Assembly (NCBI GenBank): GCA_011525695.1
Contig: WYBX01000033.1
Coordinates: 1 to 63,772 of the forward strand
Direction: 5' to 3'
DNA: 63,772 bases
From: Verrucomicrobiia bacterium
GTDB lineage: Bacteria > Verrucomicrobiota > Verrucomicrobiia > Opitutales > Opitutaceae
Below the pieces are notes generated by a model. That model did no database searches. It was not told the origin of the DNA and saw only the letters and a program-made list of their open reading frames with translations. Shown here one piece after another: positions 26,333-34,302 of this stretch. The position numbers were made by a program, and so were the translations under genes. Each line of letters begins with the position of its first letter. The stretch's first letter is position 1.

Positions 26333-27235
26333 ATGAACATCGACGCATTCATCCGTGAGATCCTGGGTTCCATCGTCATCGCAGGTGCATTTTTCCTGCC
26401 GATGATCGCCGCGGGAATCATGCTGCATCGCATGAAAGAGCAGTATGGGGAGACGGCATCACAGCCGTTCACGCAGCTGCCGCTCCGGCCTCCGGGGGAA
26501 TCCTTGCGGCTCGAGATTGATCGGATGAGTGAGAAATTGGAAGATCACGTTTTCACTGTAGCGGTGATCACTGCGGGCGGGTGCATGCTGACGGTAACAG
26601 CACCGGGACCACTCCGTTGGATGCTGGGAGTCCTGGTCTTCGCCATTGTTGCTGCGGTAACCTTCTGGCAGTGGCGAAAGGTGAAGGTGCTGGTCCGCCG
26701 GTTATGGGACTACAGACTCGGTTTCATGGGAGAGCGTGTTGTCGGCGAGGAGCTGAATCAACTGCTGGCATCCGGATTCAAGGTGTTTCACGACGTGCCC
26801 TTTGAAGGGTTCAATATCGATCACGTGCTGGTGGGTACGCCGGGAGTATATGCCGTCGAGACGAAGACGCGGCGCAAGCCGGCGGACATCAAAGGGCAGG
26901 AGAAGGCAACGGTGACCTTCGACGGCGAGACATTGCTGTACCCAAAGGGGCACAGGGATCGTCGTGCGCTGGAGCAGGCGCGACGGAATGCGCGGACGCT
27001 CGCGGAGTGGCTCACGAAGGCCACGGGCGAACGAGTGCTCGCCAGTGCGATTCTGACGCTTCCGGGGTGGTGGGTGGATCGAAAGACCGTGGGTGACGTG
27101 AACGTGCTCAATCCGGAAGAGATCAAACACTCGTTTCCGAATCACCCCAAGCAACCGCTCTCATCGGAACAGATTCAGCGGATCGCGCATCAGCTGACGG
27201 AGAGGTGCCGGTTACGGGCCGAGCCCACGGCGTAG
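26333..27235 (+). CDS. Membrane-anchored NERD-domain nuclease-like protein
   Basis: This 300-residue protein has one N-terminal membrane segment (LGSIVIAGAFFLPMIAAGIM) and a second pair around residues 85-118. It then has a NERD domain: GFMGERVVGEELNQLL, VFHDVPFEGFNIDHVLVGTP, GVYAVETKTRRKP. NERD is a PD-(D/E)xK-like nuclease fold; the D-x-V and E-x-K residues are intact. The start at 26333 (MNIDAF) was chosen because upstream in-frame sequence lacks domain character and overlaps the opposite-strand gene. Bases 25981-26332 hold no visible gene. It may act on foreign DNA entering at the membrane, but the role is unknown. Confidence 0.8.
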   Translation: MNIDAFIREILGSIVIAGAFFLPMIAAGIMLHRMKEQYGETASQPFTQLPLRPPGESLRLEIDRMSEKLEDHVFTVAVITAGGCMLTVTAPGPLRWMLGVLVFAIVAAVTFWQWRKVKVLVRRLWDYRLGFMGERVVGEELNQLLASGFKVFHDVPFEGFNIDHVLVGTPGVYAVETKTRRKPADIKGQEKATVTFDGETLLYPKGHRDRRALEQARRNARTLAEWLTKATGERVLASAILTLPGWWVDRKTVGDVNVLNPEEIKHSFPNHPKQPLSSEQIQRIAHQLTERCRLRAEPTA

Positions 27236-27319
27236 CGTGTGCAGACGGGCAGCTCGGGGAGTCCTGCAGCTGAGAGTTCTCCGCTCGCACGGGCATGGCG
27301 CTGGGGCACGCTGCGGACG

Positions 27320-27812
27320 ATGAAGGCGAAAACTCAAAAAAAAGCTACGGCGGAGATGCGCGCACTGCGGTCGCAACTTCTGTGCTGATCCACGGATGGC
27401 CTGGCGCCAGCGGTACTGTCCACGAGAGGCGTGCAAAGAGGCCGGCCGGGCCTTGGCTCAGAAACGATGGCTCCGAAAAACTGAGAACCGGGATCACTTC
27501 AAGGGCCGGGCAAACCTGATTCGGGTGCAGGAATGGCGGAAGGATCACCCGGGTTACTGGCGACGCCGCGCCCGAGTCGGACCCTACCTGCTCCGCGGAG
27601 AACTGGCCGATCTTGCCCGTCAGTTTGCGTTACAAGACGAGTTTGACACGCACTTTTCCCTCGTAGTGGGACTCGTATCTCATCTCACAAAATCTGCGTT
27701 ACAAGACGAGATAGCCCGCGAGCTGAGCCGGCTTATGCTGCTTGGTCATGGGATTCTTACGCAGATCAACAAGGCGCCGACCGCGACAGCCGGGAATGGC
27801 GCACATCCATAA
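27320..27812 (+). CDS. Zinc-ribbon protein of the recombinase module, split by an A8 frameshift
   Basis: The conserved part reads RCAHCGRNFCADPRMAWRQR, then YCPREACKEAGRALAQKRWL, RVQEWRKDHPGYWRR and a C-terminal ALQDEIARELSRLMLL. The four CxxC/CPxxxC cysteines suggest a zinc ribbon. The frame containing them has no start codon of its own: it is blocked by TGA just before AGGCGAAAACTC. A good ATG (27320) starts MKAKTQKK in another frame and meets the ribbon frame only if one A is dropped or skipped in the run of eight A (27336-27343). An internal ATG at 27396 would delete half the ribbon. The gene is either disrupted or made by slippage. It precedes the recombinase by 27 bases. Confidence 0.6.
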
Positions 27813-27839
27813 TTCCCGCCGCTCGCTGGGAGGCCATCC

Positions 27840-29408
27840 ATGATCTCCAGCACTCAGGCATCGGGCACCCCCGGTTCCGCCAGCGAGCTGATTCCCGTCG
27901 CGGCTTACGTCCGCATGTCCACGGAACATCAGCAGTACTCCACCTCCAACCAGCTCGATCGCATCAAGGAATACGCCGCCCGGCGCGGAATGAGCATCGT
28001 CCGGGTCTTCGCCGACGAGGGCAAAAGCGGGCTGCAGGTCAGGGGTCGCGAAAGTCTTCAGGCGATGATCGCCGAGGTCGAAGCCGGCAATACCGGCTTC
28101 AAGGCCATTCTCGCCTACGATGTCAGCCGCTGGGGCCGGTTTCAGGACGCCGATGAAAGCGGGTTCTACGAGTATATATGCAAGCGCGCCGGGATCGCCG
28201 TCCACTACTGCGCCGAGCAGTTCGAGAACGATGGCAGCCCCACCTCCAACATCATCAAGAGCGTCAAGCGCTCGATGGCCGGCGAATACAGCCGCGAACT
28301 TTCAACGAAGGTGTTTCAGGGTGCCTGCCGGCTTATCCAGCTCGGGTTCAAGCAGGGTGGTTCCGCGGGGTATGGGCTGCGCCGGATGCTGATCGATCAG
28401 GCGGGCAACCACAAAGGGACGCTCAAATTCGGCGAGCACAAGAGCCTCCAGACCGATCGCGTCGTGCTGGTGCCCGGCCCGGCGGAGGAGCAGAAGGTCG
28501 TCCTCGAGATATACCGCTCCTTTCTCGACCAGGGAAAGTCCGAGCGGGAGATCGCCGACGATCTCAATACCCGTAAGATTCCAACCGACCTCGGGCGTCC
28601 CTGGACACGCGGCACCGTCCATCAGGTCCTGACGAACGAGAAGTACATCGGCAACAACCTCTACCATCGGACCTCCTTCAAGCTGAAGCGCAAGCACGTC
28701 ACGAATCCCCCGGAAATGTGGATCCGTGCCGACGGGGCCTTTGAGGGAATCATCGATCCTGGGCTATTTGCAAAGGTGCAGGAGACAATCCTCGCCCGAT
28801 CCCGACGCTTCACGGACGACGAGATGCTTCAGTCGCTGAAGCAGCTTTGGTCCCGGCACGGCCGAATCTCCGGGCTGCTGATCGACGAACAGGACGGCCT
28901 GCCCTCCAGTGCCGCGTTCCGCCACCGCTTCGGCAGCCTGGTCCGGGCCTACCAGCTGGTCGGCTATACGCCCCGCATCGACTACTCCTTTCTCGAAATC
29001 AACCGCTACCTGCGCGCCAGGCACCCGGAAATAGTCCAAGAGGTCATCTCCCGGCTCGCCTCGATGGGCGTCTCCGTCGAACGCGACCCCGCCACCGAAC
29101 TGCTTGTCCTGGAACATGAGCTGACCGTCTCGCTCGTCCTTTCACGGGCCTTGCGAACGGAAACCGGATCCGCTCGCTGGCTTCTTCGCTTCGAAGAGAG
29201 CCTTCGTCCCGACCTGACGATCGCGGTCCGGATGGATGAAACCAACAAGGCGATCAAGGACTACTATCTGTTCCCGGCACTCGATCTGAACGCGGCCAAT
29301 CTTCGGCTTACCGAGAGCAACCATGCTCTCCTGGACGCCTATCGGTTCGACGATCTCGAATTTTTCTTCGAGATGGTGGAGCGCATCTCCGTGGAGGATG
29401 CCGCATGA
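27840..29408 (+). CDS. Large serine recombinase
   Basis: This 522-residue site-specific recombinase has a resolvase domain (about 18-170) with catalytic Ser27 in AAYVRMSTEHQQYS, the arginine-bearing GRESLQAMIAEVEAG, and YDVSRWGRFQDADES. A recombinase domain follows (KVFQGACRLIQLGFKQGGSA ... YRSFLDQGKSEREIADDLN ... GTVHQVLTNEKYIGNN). The C-terminal 200 residues lack the usual zinc-ribbon cysteines and may bind DNA differently; the separate upstream zinc-ribbon protein could compensate. A GGGAGG Shine-Dalgarno-like site lies 8 bases before the ATG. The last codon overlaps the ParB-like start (ATGA). It probably integrates or excises the element. Confidence 0.92.
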   Translation: MISSTQASGTPGSASELIPVAAYVRMSTEHQQYSTSNQLDRIKEYAARRGMSIVRVFADEGKSGLQVRGRESLQAMIAEVEAGNTGFKAILAYDVSRWGRFQDADESGFYEYICKRAGIAVHYCAEQFENDGSPTSNIIKSVKRSMAGEYSRELSTKVFQGACRLIQLGFKQGGSAGYGLRRMLIDQAGNHKGTLKFGEHKSLQTDRVVLVPGPAEEQKVVLEIYRSFLDQGKSEREIADDLNTRKIPTDLGRPWTRGTVHQVLTNEKYIGNNLYHRTSFKLKRKHVTNPPEMWIRADGAFEGIIDPGLFAKVQETILARSRRFTDDEMLQSLKQLWSRHGRISGLLIDEQDGLPSSAAFRHRFGSLVRAYQLVGYTPRIDYSFLEINRYLRARHPEIVQEVISRLASMGVSVERDPATELLVLEHELTVSLVLSRALRTETGSARWLLRFEESLRPDLTIAVRMDETNKAIKDYYLFPALDLNAANLRLTESNHALLDAYRFDDLEFFFEMVERISVEDAA

Positions 29409-30286
29409 CGGACGATTCCAAGGTGAGGCTCATCCCGGTCGACCGGATTCGCGTCGTGAACCCCCGCGCGCGAGATCGGAAGAAATATGAGCGCATCGTG
29501 GAAAACATCGCGACGATCGGCCTCAAGAAGCCGATCACGGTGTCCCGTGCCGCTCCGAACGCAGATGGGCGTGAACTGTTCGATCTCGTCTGCGGTCAGG
29601 GCCGCCTGGAGGCCTACATCGCACTTGGGCAAAAGGAGATTCCCGCGCTGGTCCGGGGTTACTCGAAGCAGGAGGGACTCATCGCGAGTCTGATCGAGAA
29701 CATAGCCCGGCGCCGGGTGCGCTCGCTCGATCAGGTGAAAATGATCCAGTGGATGAAGGAGCAGGGCGACAGTTACGCCGACATCGCGTCCAAGACCGGG
29801 CTTTGCGAGGAGTACATTCGCGACATCCTGAATATGCTCAGCAAGAGCGAGGAGCGCCTCCTGGAAGCAGTGCTCCATGGAAACATCCCGGTCACGATTG
29901 CGATGCGCATCGCGGGCGCCTCCGACGAGGCTTCGCAGCGGATCCTGATGGAAGCCTATGAGCGAAAGGAGATGAACCAGAAGACACTGACATCATTCCG
30001 ACGGATCGTGGACCAGCGGCGTCACTTTGGCAGGAGCTATGGACCCCGGCATAGCCGTAGCCCTCATCGAACCAGTGCGGACAGTCTCATCATTGCCTAC
30101 AGACATGAGACGCAGCGCCAGCGTCTGCTCGTGAAAAAGGCGAAGCTCTGCGAGGCGCGCCTCCTGTCGGCGTCGGCCGCCTTCAAGGTTCTGCTCGATG
30201 ACGAGCACTACGTGACCCTGCTCCGTGCCGAAAAGATGGAGACAATGCCAAAGTTCCTGGCGGAGCGGGCGAGGCAGGTAGCATGA
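29405..30286 (+). CDS. ParB/Srx-domain protein of the recombinase module
   Basis: This 293-residue protein has an N-terminal ParB nuclease-like domain: LIPVDRIRVVNPRARDRKKY, GLKKPITVS, and LVCGQGRLEAYIALGQKEIP, where the GxGRL..Y box stands for the family's GERRxRA. An HTH region follows (DSYADIASKTGLCEEYIRDIL), and then a basic linker with a long helical tail. It overlaps genes on both sides by 4 bases. In this setting it may act in recombination directionality or element partition rather than chromosome segregation. Homologous triads with recombinase and RepB occur in several phyla, as I recall. Confidence 0.85.
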   Translation: MTDDSKVRLIPVDRIRVVNPRARDRKKYERIVENIATIGLKKPITVSRAAPNADGRELFDLVCGQGRLEAYIALGQKEIPALVRGYSKQEGLIASLIENIARRRVRSLDQVKMIQWMKEQGDSYADIASKTGLCEEYIRDILNMLSKSEERLLEAVLHGNIPVTIAMRIAGASDEASQRILMEAYERKEMNQKTLTSFRRIVDQRRHFGRSYGPRHSRSPHRTSADSLIIAYRHETQRQRLLVKKAKLCEARLLSASAAFKVLLDDEHYVTLLRAEKMETMPKFLAERARQVA

Positions 30287-31158
30287 AGTCCTCGGTCCGT
30301 GCCGCTTTCGATTTCGACGGGATCACGCTCCCGCTGTCTGCGATTCATCCCATCCGGCAGATCAAGCCCTCCGATCATGCATGGGGCAAGTACCGCGCGG
30401 TGCTGGCGTCCATCCGCGAGGTCGGCGTCATCGAACCGCTCGCCGTGTATCCCCAGAAGGGTGCGAAGGGAGCCTATCTCCTCCTCGATGGACACATGAG
30501 ATTGAAGGCGCTTCAGGAACTGGGGCGGACGGAGGCGTTCTGCTTGGTGGCGAAGGACGACGATGCGTTCACCTACAACGACAAGGTGAACCGGCTGTCG
30601 CTCATCCAGGAGCACGCGATGATCCTGCGGGCGATCAAGCATGGCGTCACGGCCACGCAAATCGCGAAGGCGCTGGATGTCGATGTCGGCAGAATCAAGG
30701 CCAGCCTCAACCTCCTCGATGGAATCCATCCCGACGCAGTCGAGCTGCTGAAGGACAAGCCGATAACGGCCACCGCGCTCAGGCTGTTCCGAAAAGCGAA
30801 GGCCGTTCGCCAGATCGACATGGCGCAGCTCATGGTCAGCGCGAACAACTACACCCGCGCCTACGCCGAGGCGCTCGTCATCGGCACGCAGACCGATCAG
30901 CTGGTCGATGCCCGGAAGCCGAAGATGCCGGGGATCTCGCATGAGGAGATATCCCGAATGGAAAAGGAAATGGAGTCGCTGGAGCGGGACTATCGCGCCC
31001 ATCAGGAGCAATTCGGGGAGAACGCACTGCATCTGAACGCGGTTCAGCGCTACGTGAAGCGGCTGCTGGAAAACGCCAAGGTCAGGCGGTTCCTCTCCAA
31101 CCGCTACCCGGAGCTCCTGGAGGAATTTCAGGAACTCGCCGCACTGGAATCGCTCTGA
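30283..31158 (+). CDS. RepB-like plasmid partition protein
   Basis: This 291-residue protein has a ParB-like N-terminus (LPLSAIHPIRQIKPSDHAWG; AYLLLDGHMRLKALQELG) with an HTH (GVTATQIAKALDVDVGRIKA). Its C-terminal region (RLFRKAKAVRQIDMAQLMVS; NNYTRAYAEALVIGT) matches the RepB plasmid-partition domain. The nuclease-type catalytic arginines are replaced by LDGHMR. It is the third translationally coupled gene after the recombinase and ParB-like protein. It probably binds element DNA with that partner. About 250 bases of non-coding DNA follow. Confidence 0.85.
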   Translation: MKSSVRAAFDFDGITLPLSAIHPIRQIKPSDHAWGKYRAVLASIREVGVIEPLAVYPQKGAKGAYLLLDGHMRLKALQELGRTEAFCLVAKDDDAFTYNDKVNRLSLIQEHAMILRAIKHGVTATQIAKALDVDVGRIKASLNLLDGIHPDAVELLKDKPITATALRLFRKAKAVRQIDMAQLMVSANNYTRAYAEALVIGTQTDQLVDARKPKMPGISHEEISRMEKEMESLERDYRAHQEQFGENALHLNAVQRYVKRLLENAKVRRFLSNRYPELLEEFQELAALESL

Positions 31159-31408
31159 CGACACGCTCCCCGCCCGGACACGCCCATAAAATCAGTCCAA
31201 CGGGTTGGCGCCCAGAAGCCGCAACGTCCAAAGCCGCCAGAAGCGAATACGGGCACGAGGTCGCAAGGCTTGGTGAAACCAACGTTCTTTTGGGGCCGGC
31301 CTCCTGCCTGCCGCCGACTTCCGTAGTGAAGGGAAATCGAACGCTATCGAAGGGCGACCGTCAGCTGTGCCTCAAGACTTGGGATCACACAACCGACAAC
31401 CGTCCGCG

Positions 31409-32905
31409 TCAGCGCGCCGTTCTCCCGCTGAAGAGTTGCCAGAGGCGCACCAGCCCAAAGGTATCGAGTTGGCAATAGGCCCGGAGCTGCTTCTCGATCC
31501 CGGCTTTGCGCTCCGCAGTCGTACCGGGCTGGATCGCCTCGCAGTACGCGTTCATCGCCATCGCCCCGTCATTCACGCCTTCCAGCGCAGAATAGCTCAA
31601 CTCAGGCACCGCCGCGGGCAGCACCGACTTGATGCTCCAGCTCCCTTGCTGGGATGAGTGGTAGAAACGGTTCCGGGCGACCGGAAGCAGATCGACCAGC
31701 CTCCCGCTGATCTTCATTAGCGGTCCCGCCAGCCGGGGGAATCGCTCCGCCAGTTCGCCGATGCGGGCAGACTCAAATCCGGCGTTATACGCAAAGATCG
31801 GCCCCTTGGAGCCGCAGCCCGCGATCAAGGCCTTCGCAAAGGGCCCGGATGGGTCCGCGCCGGAGAGATCGAGGAAGGCTTCGTGGGTGAGCCTATCCGG
31901 CGGCGTGAGCCTGTGCAGGCTGAATTGAAAGGGAATCTGCTGATACGGCCGCGTGCCTTTCCAGATGGGCACTGCAAACTGGATGGTCTCGAAATCCAGA
32001 AAATATGCCGGGAAACCGTGTTGCTTGAGATCGGCCGCGGCACCGGCGGCGTCAAAGTGCATGGTGTCGTCCAGCGTGCAGCGCTTGACCAACCGCTGTC
32101 TCTCGTTGAGCAGCGCGTCCGGCACTCCACGCAGGTCGTCGACACCCTGATCCGCAAGGTCAGCGCGTTTGGCCTGGGAAAGGTTCGGCAGCCAATCGAC
32201 AGGATATTCCGGCTGCGATCTCCCCCGGTTGCAGTAGTTGCAGAACCCGCACTCGAACGGCGTGTGGCAGTGGTCGCCAACGTCGATTGCCGGCTCCCTG
32301 CGCCGTGCCGCCACGTCCCGGGCCTCAGCGATCCAATCCCCGACTTCGGCCGCCCGTTCAAAGGCCGCATCCGTCAGATCGGTCTCCACCAGCAAGCCCT
32401 GGTAGTCGTCCTTTCCGGGATAAACCCAGGAGCTGTCGATGCAGGCCACGGCGACCGATTTCAGCGGCACCCCCGCCGCCCTGGCGATGAACGCCTGCAC
32501 GGCAACGTCGTCGTGATGATAATCCTTCACGCTGGTGGAGGATTTCACTTCAACCATCCTCCACGCGCGTTTGCCGCGGTCGGTCGCGGGCAGCATGACA
32601 TCGGCAAAGGCCAGCGCTCCGCCGCCCTGCACTCCCGCCTCGAACACGGGCTGCCTCGACTCGGCGAGCAGCCTTGCGGAGCGGGCCAGGGCGCCACCGA
32701 AACCTTCCGCCTGCACATCGATGGTCGCCCCCTTCCGCTTCGGATCATAGATGCGCCGGGCGACGTCGCCCACCTGATGGCCGACTTGGAAGCTCGCCAG
32801 CGTCCCGGCCGAGTCCTCTCGCAATTCGGGCCGATGAATCTCGAGCCAGAGCCGCTTCGAGCACTGGCGAAAGGCGATGATCTTCGACTTGGAAAGAAGA
32901 CGCAT
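31409..32905 (-). CDS. DUF2779-type RecB/Cas4-like nuclease with DEDD exonuclease domain
   Basis: This 498-residue protein fuses two nuclease folds. The N-terminal half has a Cas4/RecB-like module: CSKRLWLEIHRPEL, ALAFADVML, MVEVKSSTSVKDYHHDDVAV with the E-x-K motif, and an iron-sulfur-type cysteine cluster CGFCNYC near residue 225. The C-terminal half has a DEDD 3'-5' exonuclease-like module, with FLDFETIQF (D-x-E), FAYNAGFESARI and CQLDTFGLVRLW. The domain family is widespread but not functionally solved. It is divergent from the kinase gene, with a 311-base gap that may hold both promoters. Here it likely processes DNA ends. Confidence 0.85.
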   Translation of the reverse strand: MRLLSKSKIIAFRQCSKRLWLEIHRPELREDSAGTLASFQVGHQVGDVARRIYDPKRKGATIDVQAEGFGGALARSARLLAESRQPVFEAGVQGGGALAFADVMLPATDRGKRAWRMVEVKSSTSVKDYHHDDVAVQAFIARAAGVPLKSVAVACIDSSWVYPGKDDYQGLLVETDLTDAAFERAAEVGDWIAEARDVAARRREPAIDVGDHCHTPFECGFCNYCNRGRSQPEYPVDWLPNLSQAKRADLADQGVDDLRGVPDALLNERQRLVKRCTLDDTMHFDAAGAAADLKQHGFPAYFLDFETIQFAVPIWKGTRPYQQIPFQFSLHRLTPPDRLTHEAFLDLSGADPSGPFAKALIAGCGSKGPIFAYNAGFESARIGELAERFPRLAGPLMKISGRLVDLLPVARNRFYHSSQQGSWSIKSVLPAAVPELSYSALEGVNDGAMAMNAYCEAIQPGTTAERKAGIEKQLRAYCQLDTFGLVRLWQLFSGRTAR

Positions 32906-33216
32906 GCGGCGGGTTCATGTTCGCCGAACTGGCATTGGGCACAATCGCAATTCCGGCGCGAAGCGCCCAAGCCGGGTCAATCGCGAGTCACGCGAAGATT
33001 GAAGTAGTCAAGGTCGGCATTGCAGCATTGTCATAGAGGGGTGATCGCAGGCCAAGGGCATCACGGTTCTCCTCATCGGAGCGGAAATGCACCTGCCATC
33101 GTAATCCGGATTGCCCAAGGTGCCGAGGGATAGGGTATCTCCGCTGAGATCATTAAATCACTGAGGATCCCTGCGTTCATGGCTGCAATCGACGCGGCAC
33201 TTCGCCATGCAGAAGC
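32906..33216. other. Intergenic region between divergent nuclease and kinase genes
   Basis: Both flanking genes point outward, so this 311-base stretch should contain two promoters. No ORF with protein-like composition is visible in it. Toward the kinase it becomes AT-richer (around 33135-33165), consistent with a promoter, but I cannot identify firm -35/-10 elements. Confidence 0.4.
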
Positions 33217-34281
33217 ATGCCACGTAAACTGCCCACCCTGCTCAGCCTCCGCACCGGGCTCCGGTACAAGCTACTTCATCGTCTGGGGGAAGGCGGATTT
33301 GGAGAGACATGGAAGGCGGTTCCGAAGAAGGGAAATCACGTCCACAAACCGGTGTGCTTGAAAATGAATTGGACGAGTGTGCCTTGGCATCGTGAGTGCT
33401 ACTTCGGTGAGATTCTCCAAAAATGCGCCGGTGCAATTCAGATGTCGGACGAGTTCGTGGCTGCTGTTGGCAGAAAGATCGCTTATTGTTCGGTATTCGA
33501 ATTGGCCCGCGGGAGCGTTTCCGACCACCGACCGGAGTGGACGACGGCGGATTTGCTGAGGCAGTTCAGGCACCTCACTGAAGCTGTGGCTGAACTTCAT
33601 CGCATGGGCGCGGTCCACCGAGACATCACTCCGATGAACGCCCTGCTGTCGCTCGACGGTCGACGACTCATTCTGGCGGACTTTGGCATTGCCCTCCATG
33701 GCGTTGGCCGGCCGGTCAAAGCGGATTGCTTCAATGTTTGGCACGCTCCGGACTCCGCTTTTCGTGAACGCGCAAACTGGGAGCCGCGCGACGATGTCTG
33801 GCAACTTGGCCAGCTGTTGGCGTTCCTTCTCGATGCTTCAGTCGAAGGCCCCATCGAGCGGAGGATAGTGCACCGCCTCAACTGTTCGGACCATGCGAAG
33901 GCGCTCATCTACCGATCGATCGCTCCGCGAGAGCACCGCCTCCAAAATGCAGACAGGCTTCTGGAGATCTGGGATTCGCCTGACGTCTCTTATTCGCGCG
34001 CTGGCCGCATTTCAGGGAAGAACATTGTATTCACCGGAAAGGGTTCATTCTTCCGAGACAAGCTTGAGCGCCTCGCTCGCCGTGCGGGAGCGACGCCCCA
34101 GGAGGCGGTTGCTTGGAGTACGGATCTTCTCGTGGTCGGAGCTACTTCTCCAATATGGGCCGCCGGTTCGAAGGGCGGACGGAAGATACTCGCCGCGATT
34201 GAGCAACAGGATCGCGGCTCTCCGATCCGCATCATAACGGAGGAGGCGTTTCTCAAGGCTATGATACCGCAGCGATGCTAG
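33217..34281 (+). CDS. Protein kinase-BRCT fusion
   Basis: This 354-residue fusion has a complete-looking eukaryotic-type kinase at residues 18-250. It shows a glycine loop LGEGGFGETWKA (23-34), a candidate ATP lysine K49 in VCLKM, the catalytic loop HRDITPMN (134-141) and DFG (155-157). A BRCT domain occupies 262-350 (GKNIVFTGKGSFFRDKLERL ... STDLLVVGA ... SKGGRKILAAI ... ITEEAFLKAM). BRCT domains usually bind phosphopeptides or DNA ends, as in NAD-dependent ligase. Kinase plus BRCT in one bacterial protein is unusual. No membrane segment is seen. It converges on the helicase gene with 21 bases between stops. It could phosphorylate a defence partner when broken or bound DNA is sensed; that is inference. 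Confidence 0.85.
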   Translation: MPRKLPTLLSLRTGLRYKLLHRLGEGGFGETWKAVPKKGNHVHKPVCLKMNWTSVPWHRECYFGEILQKCAGAIQMSDEFVAAVGRKIAYCSVFELARGSVSDHRPEWTTADLLRQFRHLTEAVAELHRMGAVHRDITPMNALLSLDGRRLILADFGIALHGVGRPVKADCFNVWHAPDSAFRERANWEPRDDVWQLGQLLAFLLDASVEGPIERRIVHRLNCSDHAKALIYRSIAPREHRLQNADRLLEIWDSPDVSYSRAGRISGKNIVFTGKGSFFRDKLERLARRAGATPQEAVAWSTDLLVVGATSPIWAAGSKGGRKILAAIEQQDRGSPIRIITEEAFLKAMIPQRC

Positions 34282-34302
34282 AACGTCACAATGCTTTCGG
34301 CT

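Noticed and set aside
31883..33007. 374-codon plus-strand frame opposite the DUF2779-type nuclease
   Set aside because: The minus frame carries two nuclease motif sets; the plus frame has none and is shadow-like.
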